DNA from: Paenibacillus sp. FSL W8-0186
GTDB lineage: Bacteria; Bacillota; Bacilli; Paenibacillales; Paenibacillaceae
Assembly (NCBI RefSeq): GCF_037969765.1
Contig: NZ_CP150207.1
Location: forward strand, 4,898,501-4,962,500
Length of the DNA: 64,000 nucleotides
Reading direction: 5' to 3'
Part shown: piece by piece, positions 43,991 through 52,581 of the stretch
How the letters are laid out: every line of letters starts with the position of its first letter
Numbering within the stretch: position 1 is the first letter of the stretch
Notes under the pieces: model-generated
Databases searched by the model: none
What the model was told of the DNA's origin: nothing
What the model saw: the letters and a program-made list of their open reading frames with translations, nothing else
Made by a program: the position numbers and the translations under genes

Positions 43991-45802
43991 ATGAGATTCC
44001 CGCGATTCCGCTCTTTACGAACGACTATACTGTGGCTGTTTGTGCCAACGATATCCGCATTTATCCTGTTATCGGGGCTCATCTCCTACCAATTGGCCGC
44101 GGAGCAGCTAAAGGAAAATGCCTATACGAGTATCAGCAATACGGTGTCTCAGACCAGCCATTTTATTAATGACCGATTAACGGCGCTGTTTACAGAGCTC
44201 AATATTTTATCCCAGGACTATGATTTGAACATGCTGATCAAAAAGCTTCAGAACCCGGATTACACGCTGACCCCGGAGGATCACGTCATCATTAATTCGA
44301 AGCTGAACAAAATTTATTCGGACTATTACTCCATCGTCGATACGATTTACGTCTCTCTCAACAACGGACAAACGATTTTTCAGAAAAAATACGACTATTA
44401 CACCACCTACGATTACGACTATATTCCTTTCAGCGATTATGACCCCAACTCGGTAATCGTGCAGTGGAAAGGTTTTCAGCAAATAGATGCAAATGCGGCT
44501 TCAGATGCAGATTCAGGCCAATATGCGGATGCCGATCGGACAAATGAACAGGTCACGTTCATCAGTATGTATAAATTCATCGACAGTCACCGGATGCATC
44601 CGGACGGGTTCATTCTGTTTGAGCTCAAGGAGCAGTTCTTTACCGATTTTCTCGCCAGCCCGCAAATTGTTGAAAGCGGTTACTTGATGCTGATCAGCCC
44701 GGATAGCGATATTTATTTCAAGCCCGTGGACAACCGCTATTCCCTCCAGCCCGATGTCATTAACAAAATTCAGCTGTCCGCAGCCCCCTCCGGAACGGAA
44801 GAGTTCAAAAGCGCAGACGGCGTTAATTTAGTCGTTCTCTACGACACGATAGAAATTAATAAATGGCGCATCGCCGCTGTTTTTCCCAGAAATGAGCTGC
44901 TGCTGAAAATCGAATCCATCAAATACGTCACCCTTGTATCCATGGGCATCATGATCATTTGCGCCATGATCTTCTCGATAATCTTGGCGAGACTGCTGAC
45001 CCAGCCGCTCATTAAGCTGACGCGCATCGTCAATAAAATCGGGAACGGCAGTTTAAAGCTTCATTTCGACAAAGAACTTCCGAATGAGATTGGCGTGCTC
45101 AGCCGCGGAATTCAAAACTTGATCCTGCGGATCGAAGACTTGCTCGTCCAGGTGGAGAACAAACAGATTCAGGTCAAGAACGCAGAGTTCAAGGTGCTGC
45201 AAGCACAAATCCAGCCCCACTTCCTGTATAACACCCTGTATTCCATCCGGCAGCTGTGTGATATGGGATTAGCCAATGATGCAAGCAAAATGGTACAGGC
45301 GATGTCCAACTATTACCGGATCAGCATCAGCCGGGGAATCGAGATCATTACGATTCAGGAAGAGCTAGAGCACATTGAAAATTATTTGTACATTCAGCAC
45401 ATGCGGTACGGGGATGACTTCGATTATGAAATCGATGTGGATCCTGCATTATATCCTTATAAAATTCTTAAGCTGACGCTCCAGCCTCTGCTGGAGAATG
45501 CCCTTTATCATGGGGTTAAGCAGCACCGCAAAAAAGGGAAAATTCGCGTGACCGGCGCTTTTCACCGTGGGCAAATCCAATTCCAGGTGATCGATAATGG
45601 TGTCGGCATGTCCGCCGAACGTCTCGCGGAAATCAGCCAATGCCTCGAAAATCCGGAATCAGAGCATTCCCAGGTCGGGTACGGCGTGCGAAATGTCCAA
45701 ATGCGGCTGCGCATGCAGTACGGCCCTCATTGCGGATTATCTTATGCAAGCGAGCCTAATCAGGGGACCTGCGTTACGGTCATAATCTATCAGCAGGAAT
45801 AA
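43991..45802 (+). CDS. YesM-type sensor histidine kinase
   Basis: Predicted membrane sensor that phosphorylates the response regulator encoded next. The 603-residue product has two transmembrane helices (~14-34 and ~310-332) around an extracellular sensor domain, a HAMP domain (~335-385), the His_kinase box with H410 in QAQIQPHFLYNTLYSIRQ and an HATPase domain with NALYHGVKQH and GVGMS / GYGVRNVQMRL. The sensor domain has an Asp/Ala-rich stretch (~168-185) that looks like a flexible insert. Kinases of this type usually sense sugars or oligosaccharides in Paenibacillus and sit beside ABC transporters, as here. The signal is unknown. Confidence 0.95.
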   Translation: MRFPRFRSLRTTILWLFVPTISAFILLSGLISYQLAAEQLKENAYTSISNTVSQTSHFINDRLTALFTELNILSQDYDLNMLIKKLQNPDYTLTPEDHVIINSKLNKIYSDYYSIVDTIYVSLNNGQTIFQKKYDYYTTYDYDYIPFSDYDPNSVIVQWKGFQQIDANAASDADSGQYADADRTNEQVTFISMYKFIDSHRMHPDGFILFELKEQFFTDFLASPQIVESGYLMLISPDSDIYFKPVDNRYSLQPDVINKIQLSAAPSGTEEFKSADGVNLVVLYDTIEINKWRIAAVFPRNELLLKIESIKYVTLVSMGIMIICAMIFSIILARLLTQPLIKLTRIVNKIGNGSLKLHFDKELPNEIGVLSRGIQNLILRIEDLLVQVENKQIQVKNAEFKVLQAQIQPHFLYNTLYSIRQLCDMGLANDASKMVQAMSNYYRISISRGIEIITIQEELEHIENYLYIQHMRYGDDFDYEIDVDPALYPYKILKLTLQPLLENALYHGVKQHRKKGKIRVTGAFHRGQIQFQVIDNGVGMSAERLAEISQCLENPESEHSQVGYGVRNVQMRLRMQYGPHCGLSYASEPNQGTCVTVIIYQQE

Positions 45803-45830
45803 TTTACGGAACGTAGAAGGAGTGTGCGCC

Positions 45831-47411
45831 ATGTTAAAGCTGATCATTATTGATGATGACGGGTTGATCCGCAGAGGACTCAGCCATACGATTCGCTGGG
45901 AGGAATTGAACATTGAACTAGCAGGTACGGCTGCAGACGGCGAGCGGGGGCTTGAATTGATCGAAAAGACGGAGCCGCATATCATCATCGCCGATATACG
46001 CATGCCCATTATGGACGGGCTGGCGCTGACTGGCATTGTGAAGTCCAGATATCCTGAAATGAAAATCATATTAATGACGGGATACGATGAGCTGGAATTT
46101 GCCAAAGAAGCGTTAAAGATGAAAGTGTTCGACTACTTATTAAAACCGGTTGATAACCAGAACCTGCTGGATGCTGTTCAGCGGGCCGCCGCCGAATGGC
46201 ATCATGACCATCAATTGAAGCTGAAGCTGCTGGAGGGAATCCCTTTGCTGAAGCATAGGTTTTTCGAGCGCTTGATTAGAGGCAAGCTATCGGAGGAAGA
46301 ACTGAGCATCCAGGCCCGCATGCTCGATTTGAATTTCGATTACGATTTCTACATGACGGTTATTCTCAAGGCCGACGATTATGCAGCCGATCATTCCTCT
46401 CACCGGTTCGGCAGAGAGATGCTGAAGTACTGCATCGAGAACGTAGCCCATGAAATCATAACGCGGGAGCAGGCCGGGTTCGTATTCGAGTCCATCGATG
46501 ATGAAATCATTGTGCTGTTTGCTTGGAAAGGGCCGGATGAGCATCTGCAGTCCCGAGCCTTCGACCTTACCGAAGAAATACGGGCCAGTGTTGAGCAGTA
46601 CCTAAAAACGACCGTAACGGCCGGCATGGGCTTTCTATACGGACAGCTTGCTAGTGTAACCAAATCCTATTCGGACGCCAAATCCGCTCTGGAAATTCGC
46701 CATATCATCGGCAAAAACCAAGTGATCTCCATTCAGGATACAGGACTGCCCCTCTCCCCCCAATCCGTGGATATTCTGGATCTGGAAAAGACTCTGACGC
46801 TCAAGGTCAAGCTGGGGCTGGAGAAGGACGCAGAGCAGGTTCTGGAGCAGATCGAAGCTAAGCTGCTAAGCACACGTTCCATTACGCTGCAGCAGGTGAA
46901 GCTAAAAGCGCTGGAAACGGCCGTTCTCATTTATGCTGATGCCGATTTGCGCGAGCTCGTTCACGAGGATGATTTCAACCGGCTAACCGAGCTGATACAT
47001 CGGAAGCAAACGGTCAGAGAGGTTTTCGCGGAAATCCGGCAGATGGCCTCTCTCTTGGCGAACGCTATGAATGCCAGCAGAGAAAGCCAGCAGAAGGAAA
47101 TCGTCAAGCAGGCGATGGATTTTATTGAGCAAAACTATATGCGGGAACGCCTTTCTTTGCAGGACGTGGCCGATGAGGTGCATATCAGCCCAACTTATTT
47201 GAGCTATATTTTCAAAAAAGAGCAAAATATCAACTTTAGCGACTATCTTCTGGAAACACGCATGAAAGTAGCCATGGAGCTGCTGCGCATGAAGGACTTG
47301 AAGTCCTACGAAGTCGCCGAGCTGGTCGGCTACAGCAATGCCCAATATTTCAGCACCTGCTTCAAAAAATACACCGGCTGCTCACCCTCAGCCTTTAAAG
47401 GCGAATCTTAA
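45831..47411 (+). CDS. YesN-type response regulator, AraC-type DNA-binding
   Basis: Receiver domain (~1-120) with the acidic pocket D8-D10, phosphoacceptor D55 in IADIRMPIMDG and K near 105 (LLKPVDN), a long central region, and a C-terminal AraC helix-turn-helix pair (~430-526; LSLQDVADEVHISPTYLSYI and YEVAELVGYSNAQYFSTCFK). It probably activates the transporter genes downstream. The ATG at 45831 is 8 bases from AGAAGGAG; the GTG at 45822 is too close. It starts 28 bases after the kinase gene. Confidence 0.95.
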   Translation: MLKLIIIDDDGLIRRGLSHTIRWEELNIELAGTAADGERGLELIEKTEPHIIIADIRMPIMDGLALTGIVKSRYPEMKIILMTGYDELEFAKEALKMKVFDYLLKPVDNQNLLDAVQRAAAEWHHDHQLKLKLLEGIPLLKHRFFERLIRGKLSEEELSIQARMLDLNFDYDFYMTVILKADDYAADHSSHRFGREMLKYCIENVAHEIITREQAGFVFESIDDEIIVLFAWKGPDEHLQSRAFDLTEEIRASVEQYLKTTVTAGMGFLYGQLASVTKSYSDAKSALEIRHIIGKNQVISIQDTGLPLSPQSVDILDLEKTLTLKVKLGLEKDAEQVLEQIEAKLLSTRSITLQQVKLKALETAVLIYADADLRELVHEDDFNRLTELIHRKQTVREVFAEIRQMASLLANAMNASRESQQKEIVKQAMDFIEQNYMRERLSLQDVADEVHISPTYLSYIFKKEQNINFSDYLLETRMKVAMELLRMKDLKSYEVAELVGYSNAQYFSTCFKKYTGCSPSAFKGES

Positions 47412-47483
47412 AATATGAAACACTCGTCATAAGATATTGCATTCCTGAGCCCATCTGCGAATTTTATAATAAATTTGTGCTAA

Positions 47484-47500
47484 TCCGATAGCGCTTCGGA
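47484..47500 (+). promoter_or_regulatory. inverted repeat before the permease genes
   Basis: TCCGA-TAGCGCT-TCGGA lies between a TATAAT (47465-47470) and the first permease gene. It has the central CG of a cre site but differs from the cre consensus at four positions, so CcpA binding is doubtful. It may be an operator or a small hairpin. No good -35 is seen for the TATAAT. Confidence 0.35.
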
Positions 47501-47537
47501 CCGCAAATTTGTTTAAAAGGAGATGGTGATCGCTTTC

Positions 47538-48425
47538 ATGAATGCCCTGAACAACAAGAAATGGTGGCCATACCTGTTCATCGCACCTTCGGTCATCCTA
47601 TTGGTCGGATTTCTTTTTTACCCGATTGCTAACGTGTTTATACTCAGCCTGCAGGATTACAATCCAACAAAACCTTATGCCAACGGCTTTACCGGGTTCG
47701 ATAATTTCACGCAAATCTTCACAGGAGACAAAATCTTCTACTCTACCTTAGTGATCTCTTTAAAATGGGTGCTGTCCGAGGTCGTTCTGCAATTGCTTCT
47801 GGGCCTGATCCTTGCGCTGTTGCTAAATCAGACCTTCCGGTTCCGCGGGCTGGCCCGGGCAGCGGCCTTCCTCCCCTGGGCAATCTCGGGAGTCATCACG
47901 GCAACGATGTGGTCCATTATGTTTAATGAGCATTTTGGCGTAATCAATGATCTGCTGAAACGGATCGGCTTCATCTCGCAGAACATGGCCTGGACCGCCA
48001 ATCCGAGTACGGCATTTGGCTCCATCGTAACGGCCGAGCTGTGGCGGGGCATCCCTTTCTTCGCCATTACGCTGCTGGCCGCCATGCAGAACATTCCAGG
48101 CGAGCTGTACGAATCCTGTAAAGTGGACGGCGGCGGCAGATGGCGCTCATTCTTTAGCATTACGCTGCCGTTTTTAAAAGACACCATCATCCTCACCACG
48201 CTGCTTAGAGCAGTTTGGGAATTCAACAACGTCGATCTGATCTTTACGATGACTGGCGGCGGACCAGCCAACATGACAATGACCTTGCCGATGTATATCG
48301 CCAATCAGGCGATTAAATCGAATAATTACGGTTACGGCTCAGCGCTTACCGTGATCGGCGTGATACTCCTGACGATATTCGCGGCGCTGTACCTTAAATT
48401 CAGCGGCTTTGGGAAGGAGGAGTAG
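47538..48425 (+). CDS. sugar ABC transporter permease, MalF/UgpA type
   Basis: Inner-membrane subunit of a carbohydrate importer. The 295-residue product has six hydrophobic segments and the EAA loop (ELYESCKVDGGGRWRSFFSITLP), which docks to the ATPase. The ATG at 47538 is taken because GGTGATC, part of an extended anti-16S match, is 8 bases upstream; ATG 47523 directly abuts AAAGGAG. Substrate not evident. Confidence 0.92.
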   Translation: MNALNNKKWWPYLFIAPSVILLVGFLFYPIANVFILSLQDYNPTKPYANGFTGFDNFTQIFTGDKIFYSTLVISLKWVLSEVVLQLLLGLILALLLNQTFRFRGLARAAAFLPWAISGVITATMWSIMFNEHFGVINDLLKRIGFISQNMAWTANPSTAFGSIVTAELWRGIPFFAITLLAAMQNIPGELYESCKVDGGGRWRSFFSITLPFLKDTIILTTLLRAVWEFNNVDLIFTMTGGGPANMTMTLPMYIANQAIKSNNYGYGSALTVIGVILLTIFAALYLKFSGFGKEE

Positions 48426-48427
48426 GA

Positions 48428-49270
48428 ATGAATCATAAGCTGGAGAAATACTGCAGCCTTTTCCTTTATCGCTATCTGCCTCTCACTCTTCTGCTCCTGT
48501 TCATTATGGTCCCGTTCTATTGGACGCTGAATACGTCGCTGAAGCTTGAAGGGGATATCACAAAAATGCCGATTGAATATTGGCCTGCTCCCGCCACCTT
48601 CGACAACTTCATCATGTCGTGGAACAATGTCGGCTTCTCGCTATTTTTTCGGAACAGCATGTTCATCGCTTTATCTACCGTGTTGATCGTGCTTGTCCTT
48701 TCCATCCTGGCCGGATACGCCATTTCCCGCTTCAGCTTCAAGGGGAAAAACGCATTTATGCTCCTGCTGCTCTGTACGCAATTCGTACCCGGCGCCATGC
48801 TGCTGATTCCGCTGTTTATGCAGTTTAAGGCGATGCAGCTGACAGGAACACATCTTGGTTTGATTATCACGTATTCTGCGTTCCAGCTCCCCTTCAATGC
48901 CATACTGATGAGCGGATTCATTCGCGGCATCCCGGAAGCGCTGGAGGAGGCCGCCGAGGTCGATGGTTGCAACCGCTTACAAGCGATATTCCATGTCATT
49001 CTCCCTATTTTGATACCTGGTCTTGTGGCCACCTCGGTCTTTACCTTTATAGGAGCATGGAATGAGTTCTTATTCGCGCTGATGTTCATCACCAAGAAAT
49101 CATTATTCACCCTGCCTGTCGGGCTCAGCTATATGCAAGGGGAGTTCGATATCAACTACGGCGCTCTCGCCGCAGGCAGTGTCATTGCCCTCGTGCCTGT
49201 CGTCATCCTGTTCTCCTACGTACAGAAGTACCTGGTGCAAGGACTCGGCGCAGGGGCAGTTAAAGGTTAA
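48428..49270 (+). CDS. sugar ABC transporter permease, MalG/UgpE type
   Basis: Second permease subunit, 280 residues with six predicted membrane helices and the EAA loop (EALEEAAEVDGCNRLQAIFHVILP split at ~170-195). It starts 2 bases after the preceding permease stop, so the two are coupled. No ABC ATPase is encoded nearby; a shared MsmX/MsmK-type ATPase elsewhere is expected, as in related systems. Confidence 0.94.
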   Translation: MNHKLEKYCSLFLYRYLPLTLLLLFIMVPFYWTLNTSLKLEGDITKMPIEYWPAPATFDNFIMSWNNVGFSLFFRNSMFIALSTVLIVLVLSILAGYAISRFSFKGKNAFMLLLLCTQFVPGAMLLIPLFMQFKAMQLTGTHLGLIITYSAFQLPFNAILMSGFIRGIPEALEEAAEVDGCNRLQAIFHVILPILIPGLVATSVFTFIGAWNEFLFALMFITKKSLFTLPVGLSYMQGEFDINYGALAAGSVIALVPVVILFSYVQKYLVQGLGAGAVKG

Positions 49271-49348
49271 GGATTTTGAGGTTTCAGGTCTATTAGGCTT
49301 TAGCTAGACCATATGAAGTTATTCGAGCGATTATAGGGGGTATCTCAC

Positions 49349-50719
49349 ATGATGCACATGAGACAATATACAGGCGCAATACTGGCTATCGTTCTAATTC
49401 TTGCTTTAGCTCTAACCGGCTGCGGTTCCAATAAGACAGAGAGCCAAGGCGGGAGTAATAGCGGGAATAGCGGTAACCATAGTGACAACAGTCCCGGCAA
49501 ACCAGTGACGATTACATTTTGGGATGAAAACTCCGGTCCGCAGCGTACCCCGCATTACGAGGAGTTGATCAAACGCTTTGAGGCGGCCCATCCGAATATT
49601 AAGGTCGAATACGTAGGCTTGCCCGCTTCAAGCGCCAAGCAGAAGTACGATGTCGCCATTGCTTCTGATGATATGCCGGATATCGGCGGGATCAACCAGT
49701 TCTGGATTTCCGACTTCGTAGCCAAAGGGGTTCTGCTGGACCTGGAGGATTACTACAGCAGCTGGAGCGAGAAGGACAAAATCGCAGCCTCCGCGATCGA
49801 CGGCAGCCGCAGCTCCGCACCGGACGGGAAGCTGTATCAAATTCCGAATACCAGCAACTACAGCACCTTATGGTATCGCGCTGATTGGTTCGAGGATGCG
49901 GGTATAGGCGTGCCGCAAACCTTTGATGAATTTTTTGCTACGGCGGATGCATTGACTGATTCTGCAAAAGACCGTTACGGGTTTACGATACGCGGCGGCT
50001 CGGGCAGCTCCAAGCAGCTGACAGAGATTTTATACGCCTATTCTGGAATTACCGACTATTTCGATCAGGACGGCAAAGCAACGGTCAATGATCCTGCCCA
50101 TGTAGAATTTCTGAATCAATATGTGCAGCTCTATGGAACAAACACGCCAACCAGTGACGTAACCAATGGTTACAAGGAAATGGTCGCGGTTTTCGATACG
50201 GGAATCGCCGCCATGCTTCAGCATAATTTAGGCTCCTATGGGGAACATACCAAGGCATTCGGGGCGAATGCCGCAGAATTCAAGGCTTCTCCATTGCCGA
50301 AATCGCAGCAAGGCTACCGGGTCATTACCGGAGGCGACAATGTAGGCCTGGCGATCTTCAAATCTTCCAAACATAAAGATGCCGCCTGGAAATTCCTGAC
50401 CTTCCTGGCCAGTGAAGAAAGTCAGAACTACTGGAATCAAAATATCGGCCAAATGCCGACTCATATCGACTCCTTAAACAGTGATTGGGTTAAAAGCAGC
50501 CAGCACATTCTGGCCTTGTCCGAGGCCATTGCCGATCCGGCGACCAAGGTGCTGATCCCGCCGATTTACTTGCCGGATTATTCCTCCATCCAGCTCAACG
50601 TACTGGAGCCCGGCTTCCAATCCGTACTCTTGGGAAAAGTGAGTCCCCAGGACTTCCTGGATGAATGGGCACAGGCGATGGAAGCTGCTTTAGCGGAATA
50701 CCAGAATAGCTTCGAATAA
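49349..50719 (+). CDS. sugar ABC transporter substrate-binding lipoprotein (family 1)
   Basis: The 456-residue product has a lipoprotein signal with lipobox LTGC (C25), a Ser/Asn/Gly linker (~28-50) and a family 1 solute-binding fold starting VTITFWDENSGPQRT. It should deliver sugar or oligosaccharide to the two permeases. The ATG at 49349 is 8 bases from GGGGG. The binding protein gene comes after the permeases, the reverse of the common order. A strong terminator follows. Confidence 0.94.
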   Translation: MMHMRQYTGAILAIVLILALALTGCGSNKTESQGGSNSGNSGNHSDNSPGKPVTITFWDENSGPQRTPHYEELIKRFEAAHPNIKVEYVGLPASSAKQKYDVAIASDDMPDIGGINQFWISDFVAKGVLLDLEDYYSSWSEKDKIAASAIDGSRSSAPDGKLYQIPNTSNYSTLWYRADWFEDAGIGVPQTFDEFFATADALTDSAKDRYGFTIRGGSGSSKQLTEILYAYSGITDYFDQDGKATVNDPAHVEFLNQYVQLYGTNTPTSDVTNGYKEMVAVFDTGIAAMLQHNLGSYGEHTKAFGANAAEFKASPLPKSQQGYRVITGGDNVGLAIFKSSKHKDAAWKFLTFLASEESQNYWNQNIGQMPTHIDSLNSDWVKSSQHILALSEAIADPATKVLIPPIYLPDYSSIQLNVLEPGFQSVLLGKVSPQDFLDEWAQAMEAALAEYQNSFE

Positions 50720-50776
50720 TTCATAGGAAGCACGGACACTTTTCTAAATCTTGTATTTGTCGATGCTCGACATGAT

Positions 50777-50830
50777 GCCTGGCATAAGGGCCAACGATAC
50801 GGCCACTCTTATGCCAGGCTGTTTTGTATT
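50777..50830 (+). terminator. terminator of the transporter operon
   Basis: 12-bp stem GCCTGGCATAAG / CTTATGCCAGGC (50777-50788 and 50808-50819), followed by TGTTTTGTATTT. Confidence 0.88.
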
Positions 50831-50952
50831 TGTGATGAGAGACCCGGATACGCGTCAGATATTTGATGATCGATTACGAAGACAAACTACAAAATTCGAG
50901 TTTTTTTCTGATGAAAAAATGGGACAATCCCCATCATTACGGCAATTCCAGC

Positions 50953-50982
50953 TTGATATGAGGGGAAATTGTGGCATATAAT
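50953..50982 (+). promoter_or_regulatory. promoter of the small cysteine-containing protein gene
   Basis: TTGATA (50953-50958), 18-bp spacer, TATAAT (50977-50982), 35 bases before the start codon. Confidence 0.7.
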
Positions 50983-51017
50983 GAACTCAATTCATAATAT
51001 TTGAGGTGGATGGAAAA

Positions 51018-51413
51018 ATGAGCGCTCAAAGCCTGCAATCTTTTCAAGAACAAGTTTCTGATTTGTTACTCCGTCACCGCAGTTTGCTAGATGTCCTGTC
51101 CAAATTGGGACAAACCAATGCGTCCGTCGTCCGCTCCGTCACTAAATCGGTGACTGAATGCGGTTGCATCGAGCTCCACGCCACAAAACAGCAATTCGAA
51201 CCCGGCATGGATCTGCAGCATGCCAAGGAAACGATCCGCAAGCATGTTCAAGGAGAACTTTGCGAGAACTGCCGGGATGCCGTTACCAATGAGCTGGGAC
51301 GTAACCTTTTTTATATGTCTGCTCTCTGTAACTTGCTGGAGATCGACATGGATGAAGTCGTCCGACGGGAATCGCAGAAGTGTGCCACTTTAGGATTGTT
51401 TAACTTATCATAG
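51018..51413 (+). CDS. conserved small cytosolic protein of unknown function with six cysteines
   Basis: The 131-residue product is mostly helical, with no signal or membrane segment. Cysteines are at 48, 50, 82, 85, 104 and 122 (CGC and CENC pairs), possibly a metal or redox site. The stretch NELGRNLFYMSALCNLLEID (~91-110) resembles the conserved helix of MazG-like pyrophosphohydrolases, but the acidic ExxD residues of an active enzyme are not evident. I recall similar proteins in other Paenibacillus but know no function. The ATG at 51018 follows GAGGTGG; an in-frame GTG at 51006 overlaps it. It has its own promoter. Confidence 0.8.
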   Translation: MSAQSLQSFQEQVSDLLLRHRSLLDVLSKLGQTNASVVRSVTKSVTECGCIELHATKQQFEPGMDLQHAKETIRKHVQGELCENCRDAVTNELGRNLFYMSALCNLLEIDMDEVVRRESQKCATLGLFNLS

Positions 51414-51438
51414 ATGTATTTTTTGCACCCACCCCCAC

Positions 51439-51564
51439 CCCTCCCTGCCAAGGGAGGGCCCAAGGGCTGTGCCTCTGAACTCACCATATGGACATAGCGT
51501 GAGGGATACCGAGGAACTCCTTTGCGTTGGACGGCGCTTAGGCTCTACCTAGGCACGCTTTTTT
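51439..51564 (+). other. hairpins after the small protein gene, possible terminator
   Basis: Perfect 8-bp hairpin CCCTCCCT / AGGGAGGG (51439-51458) without a T-run, then a bulged stem (51533-51558, GCG-CTTAGG / CCTAGG-CACGC) followed by TTTTTT. The second may terminate the upstream gene. The rest of the gene-free stretch up to 51984 holds an 18-bp tandem repeat (AACCTATAAGAG, twice near 51757-51792) and nothing I recognise. Confidence 0.35.
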
Positions 51565-51984
51565 CCCCATTCAGGTACGTCATGTTTAGGAACGCTTCTA
51601 TTCCCCGGAACTACTTACTGTATATCCCTTCCTCGTTCGCTTCACTCGGAAAGCTGCCTGCCATGTTCTGCTTGTCCCCTTGCGAGTACGCTCTACTACT
51701 ATAGCAATCCTTCTTAACAGGAATACCGCTCAGGAACCTAAAGGGTACTTACATGAACCTATAAGAGGCTACAAACCTATAAGAGACTACAGGAGCTCAC
51801 AGGAGCCAACTTAGTACCGCTATGTACCAGGCACCTTCTCCTTTACGAGATGCAATATAGGACACGAAAGATCTTCGCCATCTTGCCAGCCAACCAATAC
51901 TTGCTGCTGATCGCACTTAGCAGACTACAATGCCCGGCCTTGAACATACAAGCTCCTCGTGACAAGGGACACCCTTAACGAGAG

Positions 51985-52202
51985 TGAGACGTGGTCACGA
52001 AATTGGGATGTAAATAACAAACCAGAACGTGATCATGAGTCCAGAGACGTTAGCACGAAATCAGAATTTGAATAATGAAGCCGGAACGCTCAATAGCAAG
52101 ACCAGAACGTGAACAAGGAGAGCAGGACGTGAGTAATAATGACCCATACGCGAGCAACCAAACCAGAGACGCGCATATGTGACCAAAACGTGTGTAACGA
52201 AT
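51985..52202. repeat. degenerate ~20-bp tandem array
   Basis: About ten or eleven units of 18-21 bp share a core like CCAGAACGTGA followed by a variable A-rich tail; ACGTG or a near match recurs every ~20 bp. Units are diverged, there are no spacers, and the frame is not open on either strand. It runs directly into element copy B. Confidence 0.6.
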
Positions 52203-52378
52203 CTTACGATCGCTATTTGTCCAAAAATCACCTCAGCCAAGATGTAACGAATCCTGGCAACGTTATTTCATCCCTTACCTCCCCAAAACAGAGGATACAC
52301 AGTAAATAGGGTGGCTAAGAACCGTTAGGTTTTAAAATCGCTGCAAATATGCACAAATAACGTGGATGAGATTCGTTA
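52195..52378. repeat. copy B of the ~183-bp four-unit palindromic intergenic element
   Basis: Direct units begin at 52195 and 52245 (TAACGAATC ... CGCTATTTG and CGTTATTTC). Inverted units end at 52327 and 52378 (AAATAGGGTGG ... CGTTA and CAAATAACGTGG ... CGTTA). The layout and spacing equal the other copies, though the inner sequence differs (GAATC rather than GGACA). The stretch 52379-52525 shows nothing I can name. Confidence 0.68.
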
Positions 52379-52525
52379 AACTTTTTTTAACCAACCCTCT
52401 AAGGTCCCGTGTGAAAGAGTATGGTGCGTTCAGGCACACAGACGTATACCTGACCTGATCACTGCAGAACTTGCTTGAATAAGTTGCGGGCGATGCGGCT
52501 TGGCCGTAAAACTTATAAGTCCAAT

Positions 52526-52574
52526 AAAGATAAAAGCATGAACGCCGTGATCTCCGACGCTCATGCTTTTATTA
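52526..52574 (-). terminator. terminator of pssA
   Basis: Stem ATAAAAGCATGA.CG / CG.TCATGCTTTTAT (52530-52544 and 52558-52572) just after the pssA stop, followed on the minus strand by CTTTATTGG. Confidence 0.75.
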
Positions 52575-52581
52575 ATACATA

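Noticed and set aside
47484..47500. CcpA site before the permeases
   Set aside because: Four mismatches to the cre consensus; kept only as an inverted repeat of unknown role.
50751..50981. Open frame over the transporter terminator
   Set aside because: It spans the terminator stem and the promoter of the next gene, so it is a chance frame.
51522..51704. Short open frame in the gene-free stretch
   Set aside because: No ribosome binding site or promoter, and it overlaps a possible terminator stem; composition is random-looking.
51985..52202. CRISPR-like array
   Set aside because: Units are ~20 bp, diverged and contiguous with no spacers, and there are no cas genes in the window.
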